Below are positions 1-12,300 of a stretch of 64,000 bases of DNA, one piece after another. Position numbers and translations under genes: made by a program. Source of the stretch: Bombyx mori (taxonomy: Eukaryota > Arthropoda > Insecta > Lepidoptera > Bombycidae); contig NC_085114.1 in NCBI RefSeq assembly GCF_030269925.1, forward strand, positions 12,852,001 through 12,916,000. Reading direction: 5' to 3'. Each line of letters opens with the position of its first letter. Position 1 is the stretch's first letter. Under the pieces are notes generated by a model. That model had not been told where the DNA came from, made no database searches, and saw only the letters and a program-made list of their open reading frames with translations.

Positions 1-289
1 AAAATTAATAAAGACGAACAATATTTAATCTATTCTTAATTTGACCACAGACGTCTACAACAAAAGTTTGACAATAAATAGTATGCATGCGTGTGTGCGT
101 CAAACACATGGTATGTAGTGTATGTAATGTTTTCTTTATTGATTTAATGTATCTTTTATGCATTATTTTAAAAAAAAATTAGCATTGTGCACTTCTTCTC
201 TATATTCTCTATAAGTGTGGAAAATTTCATACTCCTCCGTCCGCGCGATTTTCGTAAAAAGGGATACAAATTTTTGCTTTACGTATTAA
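1..289 (-). mobile_element. Helitron family A, cut by the window edge
   Basis: Matches the 5' two-thirds of the minus-strand copy at 58458, including the ctcctccgtccgcgcg stretch. The terminus near 289 has drifted, and the 3' hairpin end lies outside the window. Confidence 0.75.
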
Positions 290-1187
290 TTTAATATGAT
301 ATCGCACGTTTAGAATTGAAGTGGCCTAATCCAAAATTCTTGTTTTTTTTTTGGTAAACGCCAAAAATGTAATAAAAAGGTTGTAATCATTTTAGCTTTT
401 CGATTTTAATACTTTATGGTATGCGCTTGATTCAAAAGAGACAAAAAAGTAGGTACCTACCTTTATCCTTTTCTGGACTAAAGGAGACTGTTAAACTGTT
501 ACAATACAAAACATTTTAAATACCTATATACTACACTAACTAATTTCAAGCCAATTCAATTCTAAAGATGTTATATCTCGTGTTTGTTGAGCCGGCAAGT
601 ATCTACATATCTGCGCCACCATTGAATATAAAGGTTCTCACATATTGATATCATTATTCTTGTAAATTTATTTGTATACGAAACATATGTAGTGAGTACG
701 ATGCAAATTGTATTTTAGTTTCGTATGATACAATTATGTTATTTCTCACAGTTTATTGTTCAAGTTGTTCCGTAATTAAGATCTAATATGTACCTAATTT
801 ATAACGCCATTTTTTATCACTCCGATGTTTTTGTTATGTTTCATTTTCAACATTCGTAACACTCTATTTATAAATGTTGTTTCATTTATTGATGTCTATT
901 GTATAAGTTTTCCCAGTGTTTTTCCCGCACTTTTTATGCCGACATGTTTTTGTATTTATATTTTTAAACCGTCGTCTGGTCGTGGATGTGGCATAAAATG
1001 GGCCACGGGTAGCCCCCCCTGCCCGGACTTAGCTCCCTACTTAACAGGGGTGATTTTAGTACTGGGTTAATTGATTGGATAAATACACTGACATATGTAT
1101 ATGATATTATTGGATGGTATTATGAGTATAGGTAGGATGATGATAACGGAAATAATGTTAATGTAAAAGTGGCATGACTATCGCCTG
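290..1187. other. Gene-free, AT-rich
   Basis: No supported ORF or recognisable repeat. A small open frame at 825-1070 lacks any coding signal. Confidence 0.6.
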
Positions 1188-1296
1188 GTTCTCGTAGATG
1201 ACGGCATTTACGTTGTAGATGTCTACGAGCTCCGGTACCCACTTCACACCAGATGAGTAGTGAACTCGTCCACCCATCTAAGCAATAATAAAAAAG
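1188..1296 (+). mobile_element. Bm1-type SINE, 3' part only
   Basis: Contains catttacgttgtagatgtct and ctcgtccacccatctaagca, then aataataaaa. Confidence 0.7.
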
Positions 1297-1299
1297 AAC

Positions 1300-1425
1300 C
1301 GGTCTTCCTTCGCTGAATCCAGCTTCTTTCTCATCATTCACCTGCCCTTCTCCCAGGCACGTGGGGTCGGCGCTACATGTTATCTTCTTCCATACTCCTC
1401 TATCATATACCATTTCTTAGCCACC
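1300..1425 (-). repeat. Possible LINE-derived fragment beside a SINE
   Basis: Contains cacgtggggtcggcgctac and ttccatactcctctatcat, phrases like those in the RTE-like tails. Too short to classify. Confidence 0.35.
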
Positions 1426-2292
1426 AAAAGTGGTTCCATCTAATGCGAACTTGTTGCCCAAATTGAGATATGAGATGGTATGCAAACATTAGGTAAAATA
1501 ATATCCAAAAATATTAGTCAATTCACGTCGTAAAACAGAATACACCCAAGCAGACAAAGTGTTTGTTATTCAGCGTGATCACTGTAATCTCGTGTTATTT
1601 GGACGACAAACAGATTTATCTCTACGACCGAGCGACCCCTCCCCGACTAGACCTATTAGATCGTAATTCGATCTAATGTTTATACGTAGGCTTGTCATTC
1701 TTGTGAATGTGTGTCACGATGGTGCTTTTTTAAGGGATTTTATGACCTGGTAACTAAAACCTTTAAGTCATGTCTTATTTTAATTTATATTCTTATTTTT
1801 ATGAAAAATGATAATAATATGGAGTGAAATGAAATGATTCATTTCATTATTGATGATGATTAATTTGAGACATTAATCAACTGGAATGAAATGAAATGAT
1901 AAGGGATGAAATATAATCTCAGTAAAATGGTGGTCATTTACTGAAATTTTTCCAGTAGGCTTTTTGAAGGATTCCGAGAAGTTACGTCGAGTGACTTTGT
2001 TTCATTTTACCACATTTGTGCACTTTCACAGATATTAAATAGTTAATAAACTACCGTTATTACACATTTAAACCCGAAGAAACATTAAATAGACAAAATA
2101 AAACAAATCGCACAACTCCACTCCTCGCGTTCCCGCCAAATTCGCCCACGATGGTGCGTATAGGTATTCGGAGCTTACCTACTGGAAATTGGATAACAAC
2201 TTGGACATTGGACACACAGCCAAGCCACTTTCTACCATTAACGCTGAAGGTTCATATATATTTCGATAATAGGTTTTGTTGACGACTACACA

Positions 2293-2590
2293 AGAGAGAG
2301 AAGGGGAGACCCTTAGCCCGCTGGTAAGATGATTTGAAAAGATCGGCTAGCATAAACTGACACTTCATAGCTTAAGATAGACAAAAGTGGGATTCTTTGG
2401 AAGAGGCCTGTACCCAAACCGGGATTTCTTGTTAATTTTTAATTATTTTGATACACTTACTTATATTACTAACATAATTTAAGCAAATTTTCTAACATAA
2501 ATCATTTTTTGTGTTCAATGTAATATTATAATCCACCTAAGATTGTAAAACCAGAAATAAAAAGGCTTATTATAATTATTATAATAGGTT
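2293..2590 (+). pseudogene. LINE reverse-transcriptase C-terminus with stops
   Basis: Plus strand reads GRPLARW-stop-DDLKRSASIN-stop, then DRQKWDSLEEACTQTG, with three in-frame stop codons. It matches the C-terminus common to insect endonuclease-reverse transcriptases. The AT-rich 3' UTR ends in aaataaaaaggc and a short att repeat. Confidence 0.65.
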
Positions 2591-2866
2591 TTATGTTTTT
2601 TCTTATTTATAAAACTTTGTTAACCGTTGTCATTTGAAAGTAGGTGATACTGATAAAAAATTTGGACTGCGGTCATCACTAGGGCGTCACTTTGTATTTT
2701 TCCACGACTCTCCAAAAAAGTAGTGCAATTATTAATCCTAGTTAGTTAAAGAACTATTGTCACGGTGTAGTGACCTGTCGGCGAACAAGGTTTATGTTCC
2801 TGTCCTTTAAATACCTACAAATACAGATAAATATACCTTTAATCATGAACATACAATGAGTTTCTC

Positions 2867-3020
2867 GCCGGATCTTCTTAGTGGGTCGCGATTCCGATCC
2901 GATAGTGGATTCAGCCAAGCACAGTTCTTGTTAGCAATTCTCTGAGAATGAACCCGTGAGCTCACCTACCAGCCAGTTGGAATACTCCTATAAGCTACCA
3001 GCGAAAAGGTAGAAAAAACA
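2867..3020 (+). mobile_element. Second-Jockey-subfamily 3' tail
   Basis: Short truncated insertion with tttctcgccggatcttctta and gagctcacctacc, ending in ggtagaaaaaac. Confidence 0.7.
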
Positions 3021-3800
3021 ATAATACTGCAGGAGTAAACAAATCTCTATGCACAGTCGACAAACCTATGCTCCTGTGTTATCAATAAAATAATCAGATG
3101 GCATAATATCGTCTACCATTGTTGTCCTTATATAATGTGTGTGATGTAGACCAGTTTTGAAGTATTATATAATTTATATGTCCATTTGATCTAATAGTTT
3201 TTGCGTGAGTGATGTTCGAATGAAGAAAAAGAAAACCAAAATTGTAATTCGGTTTATTCTGTACGCGCTATACACGTGATACTGTACTTTTAAAGTTTAT
3301 TTTTGGTAAATTATTTGGTGAACTACGTACCCACGGCTATTCTGCAATTGGTTGAGCGTATAAAGCACTTCAATCCTTGAAAATTTGTCTTAGGCTCGAG
3401 TCCGAAACGAAAGTTAGTATTAAAGATCGAAGTCTCATTATTGTTCTTCTCTGGAGGCGCCGGAGTCCGACATAACCCGGTCTCTTACCCCCCTCGACCG
3501 GGTATCCGTAAATGGATTCCCCAGCGGTCCGAAAGTAAAAAATTACAATGTAATTTCCCTGAATTTATCTAGTAGAATTCGAAATTAAATGTGGCCCGTG
3601 AAAGTGTACCATACAGTAGAGAAATTATACAAAAATAAACAGTATTTCACCAATTAAAACATAAAAAAACATTTTTTTTTTTAATGCAAAACGTAAAAAA
3701 AAAGCAATGAAGTTCTTGTTAGTTTTGTTTTTGTGAACGCATATGGCGAGAACATGTGCAGTTAAGTATGTATATCTGTTACCCATATTCTGAGATCTTG

Positions 3801-3990
3801 CCCATTCAGTTTCTCGCCGGTTCTTCTCAGTGGGTCGCGTTTCCGATTCGGTGGTAGATTCTGCGAAGCACTGCTCTTGCTATGACCAGTGTTAGCAACA
3901 CTTCCGGTTTGAGCCCCGAGAGCTCACCTACACGCTAGGGTAAAGCTGAAGTAGCCACCCAAGGCTATCAACATAGGCAGGGATAAAAAA
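3801..3990 (+). mobile_element. Second-Jockey-subfamily 3' tail
   Basis: Tail with ttctcagtgggtcgcgtttc, then gcaacacttccggtttgagc, ending in an A run. Confidence 0.7.
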
Positions 3991-4885
3991 AGAGACCTCG
4001 AAACTTCCTTGACTCTACTAAATTTTTTAGGGAAAACTGTAAATAATGTCACTCGATGTCGATCCTCAGTCGAGTCGAGGTCGTTTTAGTAACATTTTTT
4101 GCACTTTTTATGGTTCTCACCACCAGTTGACCTAAGATAAGCGATAGCCTGAGATTTGCAAATTTAGATACGAATTAATGACATGGTTAATAAATAAGGA
4201 TTATACTTTTGTTAACTGATGGCGCAGACGGTTTGAGTAGTAAATTCAGTAGCTGAGTTCTTATACTCATAATATTCTGCCGATGACCGGGGCTTGTTAT
4301 CAAGGCTATTGTTGTCAAGAAAATCAAATTTCAGCTAGAATAAAAACACCTTAAATCTAAGAAATAAAAAAGTTGTTAATGGCGAATTGTAAACATTTTT
4401 TTAAGTTTAAATGACAATCGAATTCAGGGTTCGTCTAGCATTAAGTGTTTATCCGAGCCGGCATTCCAATGTAAATGTCACTACTCATCTTCAGACACGA
4501 GGGCAGTTTTAATCGTTTTGTACATCTAAAATTGCATCCTTCGAGCCGGAATGCTTGGCGAATGAATTCGATTAAATTATTTTCATATCCTTTTCGCAGC
4601 CTCTTAGATATTACAATAGGAGTGTTTTTTTGCCTACTCACATCAATAAAATGGACATATCATTCGTAGCGTATGTGGCCATCTGTTTCCATATCAGTTG
4701 TTAGTGAAAATTATTACAGCCGATAGCACCGAATTAAAATTGATGTATGTTTCAATTATGTTATATAGTGTTCGTTTAATCGGAATTTCAGTAGTTTAAA
4801 GGTTATAATGGCTTTGACTAAAACTTCCTTATCGTCTTTAAACAGTAGCACAATCCGCTTACTATGCTACTTCCTGATAGTTTCT
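3991..4885. other. Gene-free, AT-rich
   Basis: Nothing recognised. Overlapping short ORFs on both strands near 4441-4669 show no domain or splice context. Confidence 0.55.
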
Positions 4886-5129
4886 ATTTTTTATTTCTTA
4901 GATGTGCGGACGAGCTCACAGCCTACCTGGTGTTAAGTGGTTACTGGAGCCCATAGACATCTACAACGTAAAAGCGCCACCCACCTTGAGATATAAGTCC
5001 TAAGGTCTCAAGTATAGTCACAACAGCTGCCCCACCCTTCAAACCGAAACGCATTACTGCTTCACGGCAGAAATAGACAGGGCGGTGGTGCCTACCCGCG
5101 CGGACTCACAAGAGATCCTACCACCAGTA
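4886..5129 (-). mobile_element. Bm1-type SINE
   Basis: Nearly complete body in reverse orientation, from cttagatgtgcggacgagct to agatcctaccaccagtaa. A (GATA)n tract (5131-5152) follows. Confidence 0.8.
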
Positions 5130-5364
5130 AAAATAGATAGATAGATAGATACATAGTATGTTGGTGGTATCTTTACAGGTAGCATTTGATTGAGCATGAA
5201 ACTCGCGTTACCTGATCTAAAATCGCAAACATTACTCAACTTATTTTTACTTTTAGCTCTCGTAACCGTTTATCATCAGGTAAAAATGGAGCTCGTTCAC
5301 CCATTTTCTCTAAATGAATGAATGATTTATTTTATTTCAGACAACAACAAGTTCATATGATAAA

Positions 5365-5790
5365 GACATCTGTTATTATTATTATTATTATTAATTCTTT
5401 ATTTCAGTTTTGTTTTTTAAAACCATAACATTTTGTTAGTAGTAATTACTTATATCTATGTTAGTGACTTAAAAAATCTAACACATAACTCTCATTATAT
5501 ATATACATTTTAAACCATTACATTTTTTATTTTATTTTTTTCTCCTTCCAAGTGCCTACTGCAAAGGCTATTGATCAGCAGTCCCTCGATCTTGCTCGAT
5601 ATGATTCTCAAAAGACTGTTGCCACTGTCACGAACTCGACGCAATAAAGATGCACTTCTTTTCCGCATTATTGCAAAGAAGTCATCGGTGTGAGATGTCG
5701 CAAACATTGTGGATGCACTACAAAAGCGCGGCAGTGACAACATCATCCTAAACGCATTATTATATTGAACGCGTAGGGCATTGTAAGTCT
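5365..5790 (-). pseudogene. LINE reverse-transcriptase C-terminal fragment with (AAT)n tail
   Basis: The minus-strand frame at 5510-5746 includes MLSLPRFCSASTMFATSHTD and MRKRSASLLRRVRDSGNSLL, a phrase known from lepidopteran LINE polyproteins. The 3' end carries a run of att triplets (5367-5394), read as an (AAT)n tail on the minus strand. Confidence 0.6.
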
Positions 5791-7114
5791 AAAAGGTCTC
5801 CTAAACTAATTGAAAATTATACACAGTTTATTTGAGATTTTCAATGACACAAACCAGTTTAATCCGTATTTGGTTTTTGTGCGTTCACTAATTGACATGG
5901 CAAATATTGTTATGGATTTATACGTAGCTTTGTACGTATTTAATTTAAACAGAAATCAATTTGTTATATCATTACGTCAAAAAAATGCTTTTAATACCCG
6001 CAGAGGGACATAACCGTATTTATTTTTATGTATTGAATTAATTTGTTACCGTCAAGATTTATTTGCTACAAAAAAGCTACTAAGGATTTACAATAAAAAA
6101 TCGTCTTTATTTATTCAACGGGTACTATGTTTTTTATTGGGATTGAAGGCAGACGATCGTACGGCACACCAGACGATAAGTGGTCACTCATGGACGTTAG
6201 CCAAATAATGTATACAGCCAAACTGCCTACTACTGAACGCGACATCGCGTGACATACGTAACGTGTGACATTCAACTTATCATAACTATGGATTTCGTTA
6301 ACCACTTAGCGCCGAGTGAGTTGTGAGATCGTCCGGACCAATTTAATTCAATTAAAGCAGTAAAATATATCAAGCGATGATTCCTCGTGGTTGTTGTTTA
6401 ATTGATTTGTTCTGTGATGTTCCTAACGGGTACAATCACGGTACGTTTTCATTTATAATAGGCAGTTAGGTCAATAGCCTTTGTCGCGACCGATCCTAAC
6501 ACAAATTAGTTCCAGGTCGGCCATCCCAATAACCATCAGATGGGCTGTATGCTTTCAGATTTCGATAGTAATAAAATAATGTAATTTCTATAGGTATGTA
6601 TTAGCGGCGTCCCAGTTTTCAAACATTATCCATTAAAATAGGCAATTCAATACCTAAATAAATTTCTCAAATCGAACCTATTTACTAAAGTGACGTTTTA
6701 ATATCTTATGTAATATTAAAATAAATTATTAAAATTTATTCAGGAAATCGTATTAAAATAGGGATTGAATTTGAAATTTCTGTCCTTTGAATACTTATAA
6801 AATTAAATCAAAATTAAACTTACAAAAAGCTATATTCGTATTATCGTTTTAGTATTGGATATTTAAATTTTAATGCAAAAATTTGTAAACATAAAATACA
6901 AATTATAGAATCAAAAATGGTTATCGTTAAGAAAGCTATCGAAACACCAAGAAAGAAACATAAAAAGTCCCTTCCTATGGCATGTTGCAATGGATATACT
7001 TATGGAGATATATCCCAAGGAGGGTTGATGTCAAAGCCCTATGCAGCATGATTAAAGGAATTGCTACAGCGATTTGGGGTAAGGGCAAGAATAAGGTGAT
7101 TTTTGAATACTCAC
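5791..7114. other. Non-coding, probably intron of the Mth-like gene
   Basis: Downstream of the exon donor at 7114. Apart from an old LINE tail (6130-6216), I see no exon. Confidence 0.5.
6130..6216 (-). mobile_element. Old CR1-like LINE 3' tail
   Basis: Degraded match: aaggcagacgatcgtacgg, then taagtggtcactcatggacg. Confidence 0.5.
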
Positions 7115-7450
7115 AGTTTGTAGAAAGAATTTGTGGTTCGACAAGTATTTCTTCCCGCAGGCGACTCCTTCGATCACTGTTAATGTCTCCAACAAGTTCA
7201 CCGATTTCACAACGTACTGCATTTTGTGCAGTGGCTGTTTCGTGTCAGACAGCAAGTTTACATCGTTTCCGATTGGCGGGCCACATCTGTATTTATTCGA
7301 TGGCAGACTGTGGTACACCGCGCTTTTAGGACAACACTTACTGACACATAAACCTTTGCACGTGTCCTTCGCTCTGAATACGGGCAATGTGTAGTTAATT
7401 TGGGCCGTTATTACTGGGCTGATTAGTAATAGAAAGAAATAAGCGGACAT
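7115..7450 (-). CDS. First coding exon of a Methuselah-like GPCR (partial gene)
   Basis: ATG at 7450, then signal peptide MSAYFFLLLISPVITA. The mature part contains CKGLCVSKCCPKSAV and further cysteines in NKYRCGPP and VACGKKY. A K-C-C motif soon after the signal peptide resembles Methuselah-type ectodomains; this is from memory of the family. The exon ends FFLQT at a strong donor (ACT|GTGAGT), 112 codons, phase 0. No following exon with the seven-helix region was found between 1 and 7114, so the gene probably continues off the left edge. It lies about 1.2 kb beyond the Ig receptor's stop codon, on the same strand. It could instead be another secreted Cys-rich protein. Confidence 0.5.
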
Positions 7451-7660
7451 CGTTGTAGATGAAGCTCGGACGACAGCACTAGCGTGTTATCGGGAGTTTG
7501 CGCGCGTTTTAATCGGAGTGTCGTGTTGTGATTGTCGTACGCGAGCGAGCTAGTGCCAGGGGCTCACGTCGTTCGGTCACTGAGCTAGCGACTGCCGGCG
7601 TCGCGTCGGTCGCGAGTCGTGACGCGTTTCGGCTAACGGAACCGCGAGTTGACGAGAAAT
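7451..7660 (-). promoter_or_regulatory. CpG-rich 5' UTR/promoter upstream of the Mth-like exon
   Basis: About 200 bases immediately 5' of the ATG at 7450 are strikingly GC/CpG-rich (repeated gcgcg, cgtcg and tcgcg) compared with AT-rich DNA on both sides. This fits a promoter and 5' leader. No TATA box was identified. Confidence 0.4.
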
Positions 7661-8169
7661 AAAACAGATTTTGGTAATGATAAAAAAATTGGTTTCTTTT
7701 TTTTTTGTTCTTTCTTTTTTATTTATTTTTTAATACTGTTAAAATCTTCAACAATACAAAAAACTAAACTTAAAAAAATTAACTTTTGCGCAACAGACAT
7801 AGTTCGTGGAATTATTTTTAGGTGTTCAATCGAGTGGGTGCCTACAAACTACATTTTTTTGTTTTGAATTATAATTTATTAGATTTAAAGATAGATTTTA
7901 ATTATTAAATACATACATATAGAAAAAAATATTCAAAAATGTTTGTAGTTAACTTTGCTCTACTGACCGACAGTCGAGTTCTTACTAACGCATATTAGAC
8001 TAGTGCTAAACAAATAAAATATACAATAGTAAAGATTTTTAAAATGTAATTTTCCAGAAATACATTGAACGACTTGATTATTTATCGTAACAGTAACTTC
8101 ATGTGCCCGTAGTAAAAAAGTCCTAATGATTCCAAAGCTATTTTCTACGTAATGCATAAATGCAACGAT

Positions 8170-8426
8170 ATATGAGGCCGTCAGCGCAAAAGTGGTCTAA
8201 GCTTACCATCGTTATTATTGAGCAATGAGGTTTAAGTTTTCATGAATTTGAATTTGAGTAGGCAAAAAAACAATACGTGCAAAAATTATGTTTACAAAAC
8301 CATGTGTTATCTATGGGTTTTGCATCAAAATTTATTATATTTTAAACAAATTGCAATATGTATAATTATAAACATGATATTGAAAAGTTGTGAGTTAGGC
8401 CACTTTTGCGCTGACGGCTTCATATT
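8170..8426. mobile_element. MITE with ~28-bp inverted repeats
   Basis: Ends read TATGAGGCCGTCAGCGCAAA and its near-reverse-complement ttttgcgctgacggcttcat. About 257 bp, AT-rich, no coding. A target duplication could not be fixed. It lies between the Ig receptor's stop codon and the Mth-like promoter. Confidence 0.7.
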
Positions 8427-8620
8427 TTCGCCGACATTACGTTCATCGCACACGGCTCGCGAACGATCTAGAGCTACTACAACACTAATACTAAATGTGA
8501 ACAAGAGTATGGCATGCATCACTAATAAATAAGTACAGCGGTAAAAGATTTGTAAATATTAATAAGTACATTATTTTTAACATCGCAGATTAAGCGGAGA
8601 TCTGACTTTGTTTGCTGCTC

Positions 8621-9376
8621 TCATATTTCAACTGCATCCGGGAAGACGTGGTCCAGATAAGCTTGGTACCCGTAGCTTTGTAACGGCTTCGGTCTCTCCT
8701 TCTGTAATCCCAAGGGTCTGCTCTCTAGGCTACTCCTGTTGAACTTCGAAGCGATCTCCTTGACTTTACCAGGTCGCGGCTGGCAGTCTTCCGCATTCAT
8801 GACCTTATCGTGTTTCCTTTCAGCTTTCTCTAGTTCATCAAAGAACTCTTCTTTCCCTTTTCTGTCTTCAGCGGTATCGAAGATCCAGCTACGGGTGGAC
8901 GTTCGTTTCGAATCTCTAACGAACGAGTCGCGATTCTTTTGGATCGTAACGGGTCTCCGTCCTGAGCTGTTTCGCTCCCGGGACCGATTATATGAATTTC
9001 TTGTTCCGTTGTCTGGATTGAAGTTATCCACACAGCTGTTCCCTCGTTCGAACCCAAACTTTGGATCCTTTGAATATTCAACGTCGTGATTTGTTTTGCT
9101 GATTTGATTGTTATTATTCTGTCTGTCCCTTGTATTGATTCTGTGTTGTGGTTTAAACGTGCTGAATCTCGTCTCGGAGACGTTATTGTTGATCTCTTTA
9201 GTTTCATTATTTGGATCGAAAGCGTGCTGCGATCTTTGGTGATTCAGAGGTTTCGATAGAGACAAATGTCTCGGCGGTTCTCCGAGCTTGTTTATTGTTA
9301 TTTCGTATTGTATATGCGGATCTAGTACCGCGTACACGTTATCTTTGGCTTGTTTTTCCAGCGACGAAAGTGCTGC
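8621..9376 (-). CDS. Ig receptor terminal exon: cytoplasmic tail
   Basis: Phase 0 in after acceptor gtttcgtag. It starts AALSSLEKQAKDNVYAVLDP and ends with VFPDAVEI and TGA. About 250 residues, highly polar, rich in Asn, Arg, Ser and Glu, with no hydrophobic segment and no recognised domain, so probably disordered. The final V-E-I fits a class II PDZ ligand (hydrophobic-x-hydrophobic). No convincing polyadenylation signal was found just downstream. Confidence 0.82.
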   Translation of the reverse strand, partial: AALSSLEKQAKDNVYAVLDPHIQYEITINKLGEPPRHLSLSKPLNHQRSQHAFDPNNETKEINNNVSETRFSTFKPQHRINTRDRQNNNNQISKTNHDVEYSKDPKFGFERGNSCVDNFNPDNGTRNSYNRSRERNSSGRRPVTIQKNRDSFVRDSKRTSTRSWIFDTAEDRKGKEEFFDELEKAERKHDKVMNAEDCQPRPGKVKEIASKFNRSSLESRPLGLQKERPKPLQSYGYQAYLDHVFPDAVEI

Positions 9377-12300
9377 CTACGAAACGAAAATTATATTATA
9401 TGATTTATTGCTTTTTTTTTCTCTTTTAAGACAGACGTCAGTAATCTCTGTCTATAGTTAATTGCCCACATTTAAATTACTTTAACAAGGTTTTAATAAG
9501 AGAATTGTTCGCAAGTATCGAGGGGAAATAAAAACGGTTGGTTCCAATTTTATTACTTTCGAAGTACTTGTGTTAAATAACTATCAATTAACACGCGATT
9601 GTAGTGCCGTGCGGAATAAACGTGCGAATCATGTTAGTACACAGTCAGGTTAGTTTAAGTTGAATTTTGAATAATTACTCATCTGGAATCGAATGATTGT
9701 ATAATGTAATTATTCATGTTTAACAACATATTCGTGTGTGTATGTTTGGTAGCTGCACAATTTAGCATTAAAATAATTAAGATAGAATCGTGGGGATGTA
9801 AATTGTTATCATTGATCATAGTTTTCTCAAATATGTTTAGCTCTTTCAGTAAAAACGCTACCAGCAGATGACGGTGCACACACACACGCACACACACACA
9901 CACACGTGTGTGTGTGTGTGTGTGCTCACACAGAAAAGAGAGAAACACACAAACACACACACTCAGAGAGAAAGAGAAACATACACACACACACGCACAC
10001 AGAGAGGGAGAGAGAGAGAGAGAGAAACATACACACACACACACATTCGCACACACACACACACGGGTAATTGTTATTTGTGCGTGTGTGATATCGCCGT
10101 AAATGAGCAATTTATTCAATTTCGTGGAGTAATTTGTTTAGACGCAATAAACTTCACTGTTAGCACCAACATGTTAATTGATAAATGTGCGAAAGTAAAT
10201 CTGCCACTGACAATAATGGTAGACTGCGTGTTGTTGTTAAGGCCAAAACCAATGAGACATCGAATCGCGAAAATTATTTAATAAAACATGAATGTTGATT
10301 AAATCTGATATAGAGTGATATCGGTCCGAACTAGAGCCCATCAAATTATTTCATTTATGATTATATTATGCACGATCGCGTACAAAACTTCGCCTTAATA
10401 GGGCTGATTGGCAATTGTTTCGGCAAGTTTGGTCAGACCTTGTATCAAGTGGAAACTAATGGGAGTAATTATTTTTATGAAGCGCCGAAGTAAAGGCGTG
10501 TCCGCCGCGGCCTATACCTCGATGACATATTAATTGCCAGCGATTAATTGCGAATCGATCTTATCGAGGAGTGAAAAGTTGTTTGGTTTGGGCGATAATT
10601 TTTGCAACTTTACAGAAGAGCCATATAAAGGTTTAGAATATGGAAGAAATATCATAAGAAAAAGAAAGTTCTCCGGCTATTTGAATGGAGTAAGCATACT
10701 TAAAGTTTAACTATTATAAAACATCGAACTGTTGATGCTAATATCAAATAAAACGGACCTTTAATTACAATTATAAATGTCGCGTATTAACTGAAATATC
10801 TTTTCACCCCTCGATCTGTAACTAGGTCCGCACTCAGCTATAGTTTCTTAAGATACTGAACTGATCTACTGAGAGTTTTATATAAACTCGTGTAGGACCT
10901 CTTGTACTGGTGGTAGGACCTCTTGTGGGTCCGCACGAGTAGGTACCGCCACCCTGCCTATTTCTGCCGTGAAGCAATAATGCGTTTCGGTTTGAAGGGT
11001 GGGGTAGCCGTTGTAACTATACTTGATACTTTAGAACTTATATCACAAGGTGGATGGCGCATTTACGCTATAGATGTCTATGGGCTCCAGTAACCACTTA
11101 ACACCAGGTGGGCTGTGAGCTCGTCCACTAACCTAAGCAATAAAAAAAATGAATAAAATAAACAACGGCGCGATATTATTTATAAGAGGCAGTTAGGGGG
11201 GTGCAAGCGATGGTGCAGTCACACCTGTGCAGATCACACGGTGGTGGGCGGCTGCAGCACCACGGCCGCGCGCCGGACCTGCAGCGCGCCCGGGGAGTAC
11301 CGGCCCCCCGTCGCCGCTCGGGGGACCGCCGCGCCCGGGGGGCCGGGGGGACCCGCCACGCTCGGGGGGACGGGGGGGCTCGCAGGGACGCGCGGCGTGT
11401 ACACCGCGTCCGCTGGGAGCACGGTCTTCTCGCTGATTGACAGATTTTTCGAAATTAAGGTTGTTTTAGTAAAGAAGAAATTAATAGAAATATCTTTAAA
11501 TATTGATATATCATAATAAAATAATATTTATTTATTCAGTTAATTTTAAGAAAGAACACCAGTTTCAAAGATTATGGTGTGCAGAATATTTAAACAATTA
11601 TTTATCAAAAAATATTATAATAATTGACTATGATTTATTAATCAATAAATTACCTATTTAAGTCATCAGTCTTGTACTCGACGCTTTCTGGAAAACAATA
11701 GAAACGTACTTCCCATTAATAAAACGTATCGGTAATGATAAAGATTCACGGGACAATGAACATGAACATTCTTTGTTTCTCAAACGGTCAAACGAACTAA
11801 CGGCCCGTCCGGATTCAAGTGAGAACGGGAGCCCATGGACATCAATAAAGAGAAGCTCATCTTAATTGCGTAAAAAATATATGTTATACGTTGATATGAA
11901 ATTAATATGTAAAGTATAAACATAAAATGTACACAGTTTAATGGAAGTTTAATTTTAAAACGGAAAATCTGGACTTGTAGGTACCACCACCCTGCCTATT
12001 TCTGCCGTGAAGCAGTAATGTGTTTCGGTTTGAAGGGTGGGGCAGCCGTTGTACTATTAAAACTGAGACCTTACAACTCGTGTCTCGAGTTAGGTGGCGG
12101 TATTTACGTTGTAGACACGTCTATGGGCTTCAATGACCTATCTATTTTAATTAATTAATACATAATATTTAAAACGAATAAGACGTCAACTATCTGATAG
12201 GTACTTTTTTAAACATTAGAAAATTTGAAAATCAAGGTTGCAACAAATTCCTTTGATTTAAACACCCTTACAAGTTTGCACACCGTATTTCGACCGACCA

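Noticed and set aside
1120..1413. 97-codon minus-strand ORF
   Set aside because: It runs through a SINE 3' part and a LINE-like fragment, with no domain.
9679..10281. Overlapping ORFs of up to 146 codons in both directions
   Set aside because: They are translations of the CA/TG/GA microsatellite and not coding sequence.
11201..11440. Plus-strand Arg/Gly/Pro-rich ORFs
   Set aside because: They are antisense of the GC-rich exon 11; only the minus strand links in phase to exons 10 and 12.
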